64,000 nt of DNA, taken from assembly GCF_001767295.1 (NCBI RefSeq), contig NZ_CP014944.1:2604001-2668000 (forward strand), in the 5' to 3' direction. Shown in pieces: positions 20,342 to 28,622 of this stretch. Source of the DNA: Colwellia sp. PAMC 20917. Its GTDB lineage: Bacteria > Pseudomonadota > Gammaproteobacteria > Enterobacterales > Alteromonadaceae. A model generated the notes under the pieces. It was not told where the DNA came from, did not search any database, and saw only the letters and a list, made by a program, of their open reading frames with translations. Position 1 is the stretch's first letter; each line of letters starts with the position of its first letter. The position numbers and the translations under genes were made by a program.

Positions 20342-22594
20342 GTGGCTGAATCTTTGATATCAGAACTGAAAAGGCGAAATGTTTTCAAGGTTGGGATTGC
20401 CTACCTTGTACTTGCTTGGGTTGTTGTTCAAATCACGTCAATTGCTGTTCCGGCATTACACTTGCCTAATTGGATAAATACTGCGGTATTTTTTTTTGGT
20501 CTTATTGGTTTTCCTTTTGCCCTTTTTTTTGCTTGGGCGTTTGAAATAACTCCCGACGGTATCAAGCTTGAATCCGCCATATCATCTGGAGATTCTACTG
20601 CTGCTCTTACAGGTCGTAAATTAGATTTTATCATTATTGGCCTTATGGCAATTGCCTTGATTTACTTTATTTATGAGAGTCGTTTTCAATCACCAACGGC
20701 TTTAGTCTTGCCAACAGAACAAGCTGAAGTTATTGCCCAAGTTTCCATCAAAGTTAATGCAAATAATCCATTAATATCAGAGCCAAAGGGTACCTCGATT
20801 GCTGTACTTCCTTTTGTAAATATGTCTTCTGATAAAGAACAAGAATACTTTTCAGATGGTATTTCAGAAGAAATATTAAATGTATTAGCAAAAATACCGA
20901 AACTACAAGTAACCTCTCGTTCATCGGCGTTTGCCTATAAAGATACTAAGATTAATATTTCGGAAGTTGCTAAAATCTTAGGTGTAAAAAACGTACTCGA
21001 AGGCAGCGTGAGAAAGTCAGGTGTAAGAGTGCGCATAACTGCTCAGCTCATCAATGCTGAAACAGATAAGCACTTGTGGTCTGAGTCATATGATCGCGAG
21101 CTTGATGACATCTTTCAAGTACAAGATGAAATATCAGCAGAAATTGTCGATGCACTGAAGGAAACCTTAGGCATATCATTAGTTAAGACAGTATCTTCTG
21201 CGCAAACGATCAACCCTAAAGCTTATGATTTATATCTGCAAGGCCTAAGGGGACTTCATACCTATACCTTTGAAAGTTTAGATAATGCCGCTGCTGCTCT
21301 TGAGTTAGCAACAGACATTGCCCCCGAATTTTTGATGGCGCGCATTAAGCTGGCAGAAACATATGCTCGTCAAATTATTACGGGTAGTCGCTTTGATTGG
21401 CTAATGCTTGATAAGGCAGAAGCGCTAATTAAAGAAGTTCTTAGCATTAATCCAAACTCTGCTGAAGCTTATTTTGTTCGGTCATTAATTATAAAAACAG
21501 ATCGTAAGTTACGTAATCAGTATGCAAAAGAAGCTTATCGGCTAAATCCTAATAATGTCGATATCATCATAAGGCACGCACAATCAAATGGTGCTGAAAT
21601 GGGAGAAGATAACGCCAGGGCTTTATTTAAGAGGGCTCAAAAAGTTGACCCACTTAATGCTGATTTACCGTATTTTTTTGCAGTATATTTAGTACAAACA
21701 TTACAAAAATATTCAGAAGCGGAACAAACGCTTAAGCAAGCTATTAAGGTTAACCCGAAGAATACCTTTTATCCTTTTTATTTAGGACAAATATATGCAC
21801 AGCATATGGGGCAAATTGTTGATGCTATTAAGCTCGCTGAAAATGGTGCAAGGTTAGACCCTAACGACCCTTATTTTCCTCAAGCACTTTCGATCTACTA
21901 TTTATCTTTGGGATCTGCTCTTAAGTCTCTTGAATATGCAGAAAAGGCAATGTCAATTAATGCCAATAACGCTGAAATTATCAATCAAAAAGTGAACAGT
22001 CTTATTTACCTTGGGCAAACCGCTAAAGCATTAATACTCATTAACGATACCGTAGCCGATGCTAATACGGTATATCCCAGTAAACAACTGAAAGAGCGCT
22101 TCATTACTGGTGCCGTATACTTATTACTCAAGCAGAAAAAGTTTGCCGATGCAGAGGCATTGATTAATCTACATATCCCGGGGATAAATGAATGGGTTAA
22201 TCAACCACCCCCCGCAACATTGAATGCTATAGAAAATGTAAATGGCATTTTGCTACTTGCCTGTGTTTATAAAGCACAAGGTCAGTTAGCCAAAGTTGAA
22301 AAGCTTGTTGAGAGAGTAAAGGGACGAGATGAGTCTTTTTATCTTACAGGTCAAGCACGCTTGTTGGGTATTGAATACATGAACCTTGCTATTAGTAGCT
22401 CACTCGAAAATAACGATGAGCAGACCATTAAGTACCTCGAAGCTGCCATTGATAATGGTTATTTATATAATTGGCGTGCTAACTTATTACAATCACCTTA
22501 TTTTATCGATCTAGCGCAACAGCCAAGGTTTACGGCATTAATAGGACGATTAGAAACTGAAATGCTAAAACAAATAGCGGTACTTAAGCAATAG
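20342..22594 (+). CDS. Membrane-anchored TolB-like/TPR protein
   Basis: 750 residues from a GTG at 20342. The N-terminal block SLISELKRRNVFKVGIAYLV followed by LAWVVVQI is a hallmark of a family that elsewhere carries adenylate-cyclase or winged-helix domains. Here there are three hydrophobic segments (about 17-35, 45-65, 96-113) and no catalytic domain. Next comes the TolB/FlgO-like module (SIAVLPFVNMSSDKEQEYFS, then LEGSVRKSGVRVRITAQL and IFQVQDEISAEIVDAL, about 150-285). The remaining 460 residues are TPR-like helices (AYDLYLQGLRG, AYFVRSL, AEQTLKQAIKVNPKN, ALKSLEYAEKAMSINANNAE). Role unknown, possibly signalling or assembly at the inner membrane. The ribosome site is weak. It converges on the MYG1 repeat array. 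Confidence 0.8.
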   Translation: MAESLISELKRRNVFKVGIAYLVLAWVVVQITSIAVPALHLPNWINTAVFFFGLIGFPFALFFAWAFEITPDGIKLESAISSGDSTAALTGRKLDFIIIGLMAIALIYFIYESRFQSPTALVLPTEQAEVIAQVSIKVNANNPLISEPKGTSIAVLPFVNMSSDKEQEYFSDGISEEILNVLAKIPKLQVTSRSSAFAYKDTKINISEVAKILGVKNVLEGSVRKSGVRVRITAQLINAETDKHLWSESYDRELDDIFQVQDEISAEIVDALKETLGISLVKTVSSAQTINPKAYDLYLQGLRGLHTYTFESLDNAAAALELATDIAPEFLMARIKLAETYARQIITGSRFDWLMLDKAEALIKEVLSINPNSAEAYFVRSLIIKTDRKLRNQYAKEAYRLNPNNVDIIIRHAQSNGAEMGEDNARALFKRAQKVDPLNADLPYFFAVYLVQTLQKYSEAEQTLKQAIKVNPKNTFYPFYLGQIYAQHMGQIVDAIKLAENGARLDPNDPYFPQALSIYYLSLGSALKSLEYAEKAMSINANNAEIINQKVNSLIYLGQTAKALILINDTVADANTVYPSKQLKERFITGAVYLLLKQKKFADAEALINLHIPGINEWVNQPPPATLNAIENVNGILLLACVYKAQGQLAKVEKLVERVKGRDESFYLTGQARLLGIEYMNLAISSSLENNDEQTIKYLEAAIDNGYLYNWRANLLQSPYFIDLAQQPRFTALIGRLETEMLKQIAVLKQ

Positions 22595-22764
22595 TTAAGA
22601 TTTTGATATAACGATATTTATACTCTTGTCTGTATAGCGTGCAGTATTTCTATAGTTAAATCATAAGTTTTGTGGCAGAACGTTTGGTTTATGGCTGATA
22701 TCACTAAGGCGAAATCAGCCATATAATCGCCATGTGATTTTTACAGTGCGAATAATGCGATTTT

Positions 22765-23396
22765 TTATTCTTCTTGCAAAGCAATAGCAGCCATTTTCAT
22801 AGTACTTTCAAAAGTCTCTGCTCCGGCTATAAACAGGCTATTTAAGCTACAAAACATTTGGTTTTTCTATTCTTCTTCTTCTTCTTCTTCTTCTTCTTGC
22901 AATGCAATAGCGGCCATTTTCATAGTACTTTCAAAAGTTTCTGCTCCGGCTATAAACAGGCTATTTAAGCTACAAAACATTTGGTTTTTCTATTATTCTT
23001 CTTGCAATGCAATAGCAGCCATTTTCATAGTACTTTCAAAAGTCTCTGCTCCGGCTATAAACAGGCTATTTACGCTACAAAACATTTGGTTTTTCTATTG
23101 TTGTTATTCTTCTTGCAATGCGATAGCAGCCATTTTCATAGTACTTTCAAAAGTCTCTGCTCCGGCTATGAACAGGCTATTTAAGCTACAAAACATTTGG
23201 TTTTTCTATTGTTATTCTTCTTGCAATGCAATAGCAGCCATTTTCATAGTACTTTCAAAAGTCTCAGCTCCGGCTATGAACAGGCTATTTAAGCTACAAA
23301 ACATTTGGTTTTTCTATTGTTATTCTTCTTGCAATGCAATAGCAGCCATTTTCATAGTACTTTCAAAAGTCTCAGCTCCGGCTATGAACAGGCCAT
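22765..23396 (-). repeat. Six-copy tandem array of the MYG1 gene 3' end
   Basis: The last 22-30 codons of the MYG1-like gene (copy 6) are followed downstream by five more copies. The TTGCAA anchor occurs at 22774, 22897, 23002, 23113, 23221 and 23329, giving spacings of 123, 105, 111, 108 and 108, all multiples of three. Each extra copy, read on the minus strand, holds a complete 30-codon frame from MFCSLNSLFIAG to IALQEE and a stop. Copy 2 has nine GAA codons in place of two (TTC run at 22870-22896). In the gene-homologous part the six variable sites are all third-position and synonymous. The left flank 22595-22764 has only a stem (ATGGCTGAT/ATCAGCCAT near 22691-22721). Confidence 0.92.
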
Positions 23397-24204
23397 TATG
23401 ACAGAACATTGCATCGTCAATACCGGTTACGGCTTTTAGCGCATCATCAGATAAGCCAGCCCATGCTTGAGGTAGTGATTTTCTATCTTCGAATGAACCC
23501 GGTTCAACAGGCACTGTTTGAATTCTCCAAGGACCAGAGCCAGAAGGATAAACCATATATAAAGCTTGTGCAGACAGAGCATGAACGGTTCTTTTCCATG
23601 GCGTATATTTATCTAAAACAATCACTCTTGGGTCTTCTGCATTCTCAATCGCTTTAGCGACAATTTCTTTTGCACTAATTCCGCCATTTGCAGAGGCAAT
23701 AAACCGTGTCAAAATACGTGTCGCAAACTCAACCGCCTCATCAAAACAGCTATCAAAGTGATTATCTTCTTGCCAAGTAGGGTTGAACATTGAAATCGTT
23801 TGGCTAAGGCTAATACCTTGGTTTATACCTTTAGAAGCGCCTTCTGTATAGCCACAATCAATAGCGTCAATTGTTGAAACTAGCCCTGCATCAACAGCGT
23901 TTGCAACGTCTTGGTTACCCTGACATATTTCTAAGCCATATTTCTGCCAAACCAAGCCAAATGAAGAATAAGGAATTCCATTTTCGCGCTCACCGGCACC
24001 ACCACGCTGATGGTGATCGAATCGACCTGCATCTGCGTTATATTCACCACCAACATCAATAACAAGATCTGCTTTACCGATAACCTCTAAATTGCGCGTG
24101 CGTATGAGGTTAAAGTTAGGAAAAATGTGTTTAAGAGCAGCGATACTAAATACGTCATCTGCATGAAAATTACCGTTGTGAGTTGCTATAGTTATATCAT
24201 TCAT
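23320..24204 (-). CDS. MYG1-family (UPF0160) metal-dependent phosphoesterase-like protein
   Basis: 294 residues, usual bacterial length. The N-terminus ITIATHNGNFHADDVFSIAA carries the family's metal-binding pattern (H-x3-H-x-D-D), followed by DLVIDVGGEYNADAGRFDHHQ with the DHH triad. It is thus a DHH-related fold; the eukaryotic member MYG1 is described as an exonuclease, while bacterial roles are poorly known. The C-terminal 22 residues (FIAGAETFESTMKMAAIALQ plus EE) are exactly the segment repeated downstream. The gene stands alone, read toward the TPR gene. Its mRNA would run through the repeat array unless terminated. Confidence 0.9.
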   Translation of the reverse strand: MNDITIATHNGNFHADDVFSIAALKHIFPNFNLIRTRNLEVIGKADLVIDVGGEYNADAGRFDHHQRGGAGERENGIPYSSFGLVWQKYGLEICQGNQDVANAVDAGLVSTIDAIDCGYTEGASKGINQGISLSQTISMFNPTWQEDNHFDSCFDEAVEFATRILTRFIASANGGISAKEIVAKAIENAEDPRVIVLDKYTPWKRTVHALSAQALYMVYPSGSGPWRIQTVPVEPGSFEDRKSLPQAWAGLSDDALKAVTGIDDAMFCHNGLFIAGAETFESTMKMAAIALQEE

Positions 24205-24471
24205 TTTTTATATCATTTTAGAAAGGAATAAGAAGATGTTGCTAGTTAACTTCACTATTTTGACTGGCCGACTTGGGACAACGTCAAGGTGTAGAAATTA
24301 TAAGGCAGATTCTATACGAAGATAGCTCACAAAAATAGTGGGCTTTTAATAATGCTAGTTTTCAATAGCTGTGCAAAAATCAATAAAGAACAATAAAATC
24401 TTTGTTAATAATGTTGATTGAATCTGCGTTTAGCTAAGGGGCAAACGGTAGGGGGATTTTCTAAATTGGGA

Positions 24472-24669
24472 TTAAAACGCATCATCTTCGCTGTAAACAT
24501 TAACATCAAGATCACCGTCCATGCTTTCTGAAACTAAAAAAATTATCGGTTTACAGCAAACTTGGCAATCTTCAATATACTGCTGGTCTACGTCGGCTGA
24601 ATCGATGAGTACTTTAATTGTTTCGCCACAATAAGGACATCCTATGCGCTTTTTAGTCAATTGATTCAA
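24472..24669 (-). CDS. CPXCG-motif cysteine-rich small protein
   Basis: 65 residues with two Cys pairs, CPYCG (residues 11-15) and CQVCC further on, forming a probable zinc ribbon. The acidic C-terminus (SEDDAF) is typical of the family. Small cytoplasmic protein of unknown role, conserved in many marine gammaproteobacteria. Monocistronic; the gap 24205-24471 before MYG1 shows nothing definite. Confidence 0.85.
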   Translation of the reverse strand: MNQLTKKRIGCPYCGETIKVLIDSADVDQQYIEDCQVCCKPIIFLVSESMDGDLDVNVYSEDDAF

Positions 24670-24802
24670 TTGTTACGTTTTCCTATAATTGTCAGCAATA
24701 TAATCATTTATTATCGAGAATTATTTTAAATGATAGGTGGGAAAGGTGTCATGATAAAGTCATATTCAAGCATAACGCAAGGCTATGCCTGAATACTGGT
24801 AA

Positions 24803-25174
24803 TTAACCAAAATGATTAAAAACGATTTTGTTACCATCTAAATCACGAAAGTAAGCACCATAAAATACGTCGGGTATACGCTGCCCTGGTTCTCCATCAC
24901 AAGTCGCACCTAAGGCAATGGCTTTATGATACATTTCATCACACTGCTCTTTTGAGCCCGGTGCAATAGCAAGCATATTGCCGTTGCCACAGTTTTGAGG
25001 CGCTTCGTTATAAGGTACACAAATAGCGAGCATAGGCTCTTTCATACTTTTACCAATAAATATAATGCGCTCCATTTTTATTAACGTTTTAGCGCCTATA
25101 GGTGCCAAGAGTTCATTATAAAAGGCTTCTGATTTTTCTAAATCGGTTACACCGATGGTGGCATAGCTAAGCAT
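24803..25174 (-). CDS. VOC-family (glyoxalase/bleomycin-resistance fold) protein
   Basis: 123 residues, a single VOC module: MLSYATIGVTDLEKSEAFYN at the N-terminus, and AYFRDLDGNKIVFNHF at the C-terminus with the usual metal-side pattern. Single-domain members dimerise. The reaction is unknown; the lactoylglutathione-lyase-like annotation often given would be a guess. Ribosome site AAAGGAATAG ahead of the ATG. Confidence 0.88.
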   Translation of the reverse strand: MLSYATIGVTDLEKSEAFYNELLAPIGAKTLIKMERIIFIGKSMKEPMLAICVPYNEAPQNCGNGNMLAIAPGSKEQCDEMYHKAIALGATCDGEPGQRIPDVFYGAYFRDLDGNKIVFNHFG

Positions 25175-25345
25175 ATCTATTCCTTTTTAATTATGATTAA
25201 GGTGATTCATTTTAAGTAGAATGTTAACTACAACAGGTTAGCCAAATCATGTCAATAACGCTTGTTTATTCAGATATTACGCTATGGATTTATAACTCGT
25301 ACAATATGATGAATATTAGCTGTTTTTAACAATGTGACTAACTAT

Positions 25346-26104
25346 TTATTGGTATTTAGCAATAATTTTATCAATGCTTTTATTATCAATCATTTGTTGT
25401 AATGCTTTATTTAATCTTGGTAAAAGTTCAAGTTTTGTTGGGTGTACACGCATCATAACTTCTACCGAGCTCACCACGTCTCCAACGACAATATCACTTA
25501 AAGTTGGAAGGTGTCTTTTCATATATTGTATTGAGGATTTACTGATAAAAATTTGGTCAATGCGTTCAGCCAACAATTGCTTAATGAGTAAACTTTCTGA
25601 TTTATTTAATACCTTGTTGATGTCATTATTGGTAAAGGATGCCTCAAACCTAGGATAAGTGAAGCCTCTAACTATGCCTACTTTGTGTCCAAATAAATCT
25701 CTTGGTCCTTTTACTTCAAATTGATCACCAGAGCGAAAAACAATCACTTCCTCAACACGTTCATAGGCAATGGAATACAAACCTATTTCTTTTGAATTAC
25801 TGCGCCAAATAGGGTTAATTCCGGGTTCAATATCAACACGGCCAAGGTCAAATTCAAGCATAGCTCTAGCGGCCGGCATTTTAACCATTACAAAGGTATC
25901 GCCGGTAATTTCTCCTATTTGGTGAAACATGTCGGCAAATATGCCTGATATTGTAGCCTTGCCTTGTTGATCTATTGTAGAGATATTGTGTGGAGGATTG
26001 GCAGGATCGTAAGAAATTACCTTATAGGTATCAGCGATGAGTGGCCATGATGTGATAAGAAGGATATTAATAAAGCATAACTTTATTTTACAACGTAGAG
26101 TCAT
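25346..26104 (-). CDS. Periplasmic solute-binding protein, SBP_bac_3 type
   Basis: 252 residues with a signal peptide ending near WPLIA. The pattern is that of amino-acid-type binding proteins: a SGIFADMFHQIGEITG segment, VKMPAARAMLEFDLGRVD, and the second-lobe hinge GPRDLFGHKVGIVRGFTYP, ending with DNKSIDKIIAKYQ. No permease or ATPase gene is adjacent, so it may work alone as a receptor or pair with a distant transporter. Stand-alone copies of this kind are common in Alteromonadales. Confidence 0.82.
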   Translation of the reverse strand: MTLRCKIKLCFINILLITSWPLIADTYKVISYDPANPPHNISTIDQQGKATISGIFADMFHQIGEITGDTFVMVKMPAARAMLEFDLGRVDIEPGINPIWRSNSKEIGLYSIAYERVEEVIVFRSGDQFEVKGPRDLFGHKVGIVRGFTYPRFEASFTNNDINKVLNKSESLLIKQLLAERIDQIFISKSSIQYMKRHLPTLSDIVVGDVVSSVEVMMRVHPTKLELLPRLNKALQQMIDNKSIDKIIAKYQ

Positions 26105-26442
26105 TTTACTTTCTTTTCAATCGGTGATCTTACAATAAACATAGCAGAATATAGGTGGTTAAGGGAATAAATCTCATAGTGAAATTATAAATATTTAATG
26201 GGTTTGAATCCTGCTAAGTTTGTGGTGCTATGGCAGACAGCTTAATCGTTATAAGGTGAACTGATTGAACTGTATCGCCAAAGTGATACTGCGAAATAAT
26301 AGTAATCTTCGCTAAAGCTTAGCTAATATAGCCATATTTTCAAGTTGTCGTTTTTTAAGTGATTGAAATAATGATAAAATATATAAGGAATAAACTTTGC
26401 AAGATAGCATTTTTATTTAATGAATAATGAGACAACCTAACC
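26105..26442. other. Divergent intergenic region, nothing firm
   Basis: 338 bases between the binding-protein gene and the small membrane protein. It is AT-rich, with no ORF, strong hairpin or recognisable operator seen. It must contain two divergent promoters. Confidence 0.5.
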
Positions 26443-26706
26443 ATGAATATAAACCTTTGGGTATTTTTAAGTATCGCTGTGATTTTTTTAGTGAGTTTTT
26501 TAATTATTTTGGTATTAAGTACCAATAAAAAGAAAATAAAAGAATTAGAAGTAGAAGCGTTGAAATTAGAAAAAGCTAATTTAGAAACAGAAGTCGCGGC
26601 AGCGGTTAATAAAACACTGGGTGACCAATTAAGTCGAATAGAGGTATTGGAAGCTATCGTTACCGATAAAAACTACAACCTAAACGAAAAAATAACTCGA
26701 TTATAA
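26443..26706 (+). CDS. Small membrane protein with coiled coil, PspB-like pattern
   Basis: 87 residues: one N-terminal transmembrane helix (LWVFLSIAVIFLVSFLIILVL), a basic stop-transfer stretch (STNKKKIK), then a heptad-rich helix (LEVEALKLEKANLETEVAAA). It ends in RIEVLEAIVTDKNYNLNEKI, which resembles the end of PspB-type proteins. No pspA or pspC gene is next to it, so a phage-shock role is only a suggestion. Confidence 0.65.
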   Translation: MNINLWVFLSIAVIFLVSFLIILVLSTNKKKIKELEVEALKLEKANLETEVAAAVNKTLGDQLSRIEVLEAIVTDKNYNLNEKITRL

Positions 26707-26784
26707 ATAGTAATCCTATTAATTTTTTCTAATACATTAATAGTATGAAATATTGATGTATTAGCGGTTAATACAGACTACCAG

Positions 26785-26814
26785 CAGATAAAAATAGGCG
26801 ATCAGCTAATCGCC
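26785..26814 (-). terminator. Terminator downstream of the DUF2892 gene
   Basis: On the minus strand GGCGAT-TAGCTG-ATCGCC is followed by TATTTTTATC. It lies about 150 bases after the DUF2892 stop codon. Confidence 0.55.
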
Positions 26815-26960
26815 ATAGAAGGATGCAAAATTTCTGGCTGTCGGCACACTAAACTAAAGCATTAATGAATAAGTCCAAAGGGCAGTGATTACACTTTATA
26901 CTCCTTAATACCGATGGTTCAGAATATTCGACGAGTTTGTTGCTAGAATAAAGTGTTTGG

Positions 26961-27149
26961 TTAATCTTTTAGGCCTATTTTTTTTAATAAGACCATCATT
27001 GGGCACCATTTAGTAAATGATGACTGTATTAAGTTGACCGCAATAAAAGCAGTAAACCATAACCAGTTTATTGATAATGTTACGGTTAAAATAAGTGAAA
27101 TAAGTATCATCGTGCCCGCTATTAGTCTTAATGCATCGTTCTTAGTCAT
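26961..27149 (-). CDS. DUF2892-type small membrane protein
   Basis: 62 residues with two hydrophobic helices (LIAGTMILISLILTVTLSI and WLWFTAFIAVNLIQSSF) and then KWCPMMVLLKKIGLKD. The R-x-x-A-G start and the CP(M) motif are the DUF2892 (YgaP C-terminal-like) signature. In other genomes the domain is linked to rhodanese sulfurtransferases; none is adjacent here. AGTTAC precedes the ATG as a weak ribosome site. Confidence 0.85.
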   Translation of the reverse strand: MTKNDALRLIAGTMILISLILTVTLSINWLWFTAFIAVNLIQSSFTKWCPMMVLLKKIGLKD

Positions 27150-27227
27150 AGTAACTCCGTGATATTGGTATGGTTAAATTAGTATTACAGTAGATTATAT
27201 TAGGTTTTATTAAATTAGCAAATACTA

Positions 27228-27668
27228 ATGTATGTTGTTGGCGCAAGTTATGGTGGTTATGCGGCGGCCATGGCAGCGGTAAAAACACCTGACTTATTTA
27301 GGTGCGCCGTCAGTTTTGCCGGAGTGAGCGACCTTCGAAATATTGTTTTTAAGAGTCGTTACTACACTAATAAGAAATTTGTAGAACACCAAATGGGTAA
27401 AGATGTTGACAACTTAATTGCCCGTTCACCCTTTTATCAGGCCAAGCGAATTAATATACCTATGTTATTACTCCATGGTGCCAGCGATACCGTGGTTAAT
27501 GTTCGTCAAAGCCAAAGATTTTACCAAAAGCTATTAGACTTAAATAAGCCAGTTGAATATATTGAATTGGCAGACGGCGACCACTATTTGTCTATTCAGC
27601 GTAATCGACACAAAGCTTTTACAGCCATTGACGAATTTTTTAAACAACATTTAGTCAGCCCAAAGTGA
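27228..27668 (+). pseudogene. 5'-truncated S9 (prolyl oligopeptidase-type) peptidase, C-terminal catalytic part only
   Basis: 146 residues. The frame begins right at the nucleophile elbow (VVGASYGGYAA) and continues to the end of an S9 catalytic domain, including the Asp (LLHGASDTVVNVRQSQ) and His (DGDHYLS) of the triad. S9 enzymes are normally about 600-700 residues with a beta-propeller ahead of this point; none of it is present upstream. The first strands of the hydrolase fold are also missing, so activity is unlikely despite the intact triad. A deletion or partial-transfer remnant; no ribosome site is visible. Confidence 0.82.
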
Positions 27669-27708
27669 TGATGTATTCTTAATATAAAATAGGCAAAAGA
27701 GCTTAATT

Positions 27709-28512
27709 ATGAAAATTTTATTTTTGGCTAATAAAGATTTAGCGAGTAATTTTGCACTGAATAAACTGCTACCAGAGGTCTGTAAACACCATGACGTTCA
27801 TCTGTGGTTATCAGAAAAAGTAGGCAAAAGCAGTGTGATACCAACGCCATTAAAGACGCTGAAGTTTTTCGAGCAAGACTTGTTTAACCAATTGCTAAGT
27901 CCGCTAATTCCTAATACTAAAAGTAATAACAATACCTATAAAAATTTTGATGGCTTTAGTGTCTTTTTAAATTCAGCGATTCGAGACGTCAAGCAAATTA
28001 ATTCGCCTGAGATAATTAATGATTTGAAAGAGTTAGCGCCTGAACTTATTGTTTCGATACGCTTTGGTGGCATTCTAAAAGAAAAGGTTATTAATATTCC
28101 TACCAAAGGCATTATTAATCTGCATTCTGGCATATTACCTAAGTATAAAGGCGTGATGGCGACGTTTTGGGCAATGAAAAATAACGACAATAAAGTAGGT
28201 ACTACACTGCACACCATTGACGATGGTTCGATAGATACAGGAAAAATAATCAAGACTTCTACCGCACTAGTTAATAGAGAGAAATCTTATTTATGGCATG
28301 TGCTTGAGCTTTATAAGCAAGGTGCAACCGATATATTAGCGGCTATTGAAACACTTGAAAATGACGAATTACTTTGTTCTCAGCCACAAGAAAAGAGTGC
28401 TAGCTATTTTACCTTTCCAAATGAAAATGAATGTCTAGACTTTGAACGAAGTGGTTTTAAAATCATTGATGAACAAGAGTACATTGAATTTATGCAACAA
28501 TATTACTTGTAA
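27709..28512 (+). CDS. Formyltransferase-family protein
   Basis: 267 residues. It contains the formyl-transfer core: the catalytic Asn-x-His in INLHSGILPKYKGVMATFWA, and the catalytic Asp in TTLHTIDDGSIDTG. These are the residues used by methionyl-tRNA formyltransferase and related sugar formyltransferases that take formyl groups from 10-formyl-THF. The N-terminal segment is atypical for Fmt and the C-terminal tRNA-binding domain is absent, so the acceptor is probably a sugar or small metabolite. Not linked to an LPS cluster here. It starts 41 bases after the S9 remnant. Confidence 0.83.
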   Translation: MKILFLANKDLASNFALNKLLPEVCKHHDVHLWLSEKVGKSSVIPTPLKTLKFFEQDLFNQLLSPLIPNTKSNNNTYKNFDGFSVFLNSAIRDVKQINSPEIINDLKELAPELIVSIRFGGILKEKVINIPTKGIINLHSGILPKYKGVMATFWAMKNNDNKVGTTLHTIDDGSIDTGKIIKTSTALVNREKSYLWHVLELYKQGATDILAAIETLENDELLCSQPQEKSASYFTFPNENECLDFERSGFKIIDEQEYIEFMQQYYL

Positions 28513-28551
28513 GTATAAATTTTAGTTTGACTAATATGTTGTTGTAAATAA

Positions 28552-28583
28552 AAAGGGGGGAGCATTAATAATGCTCCCCCCTT
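28552..28583. terminator. Strong bidirectional terminator
   Basis: AAAGGGGGGAGCATTA pairs with TAATGCTCCCCCCTTT, a nearly perfect GC-rich stem, between the converging formyltransferase and S8 protease genes. A-rich on the left and T-containing on the right. Confidence 0.85.
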
Positions 28584-28622
28584 TAGTCTTTACCATTAAT
28601 ATAATCGCTAATTTATGACGTT

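Noticed and set aside
22765-23396. CRISPR array
   Set aside because: Units of 105-123 bases are repeated throughout with no unique spacers, and they are homologous to a gene end.
22981-23401. Plus-strand proteins spanning the repeats
   Set aside because: Open frames created by the repeat being a multiple of three; antisense to MYG1, no ribosome sites.
26707-26765. Terminator after the small coiled-coil gene
   Set aside because: A stem CTAATACAT/ATGTATTAG exists but is AT-only with no T tract on the needed side.
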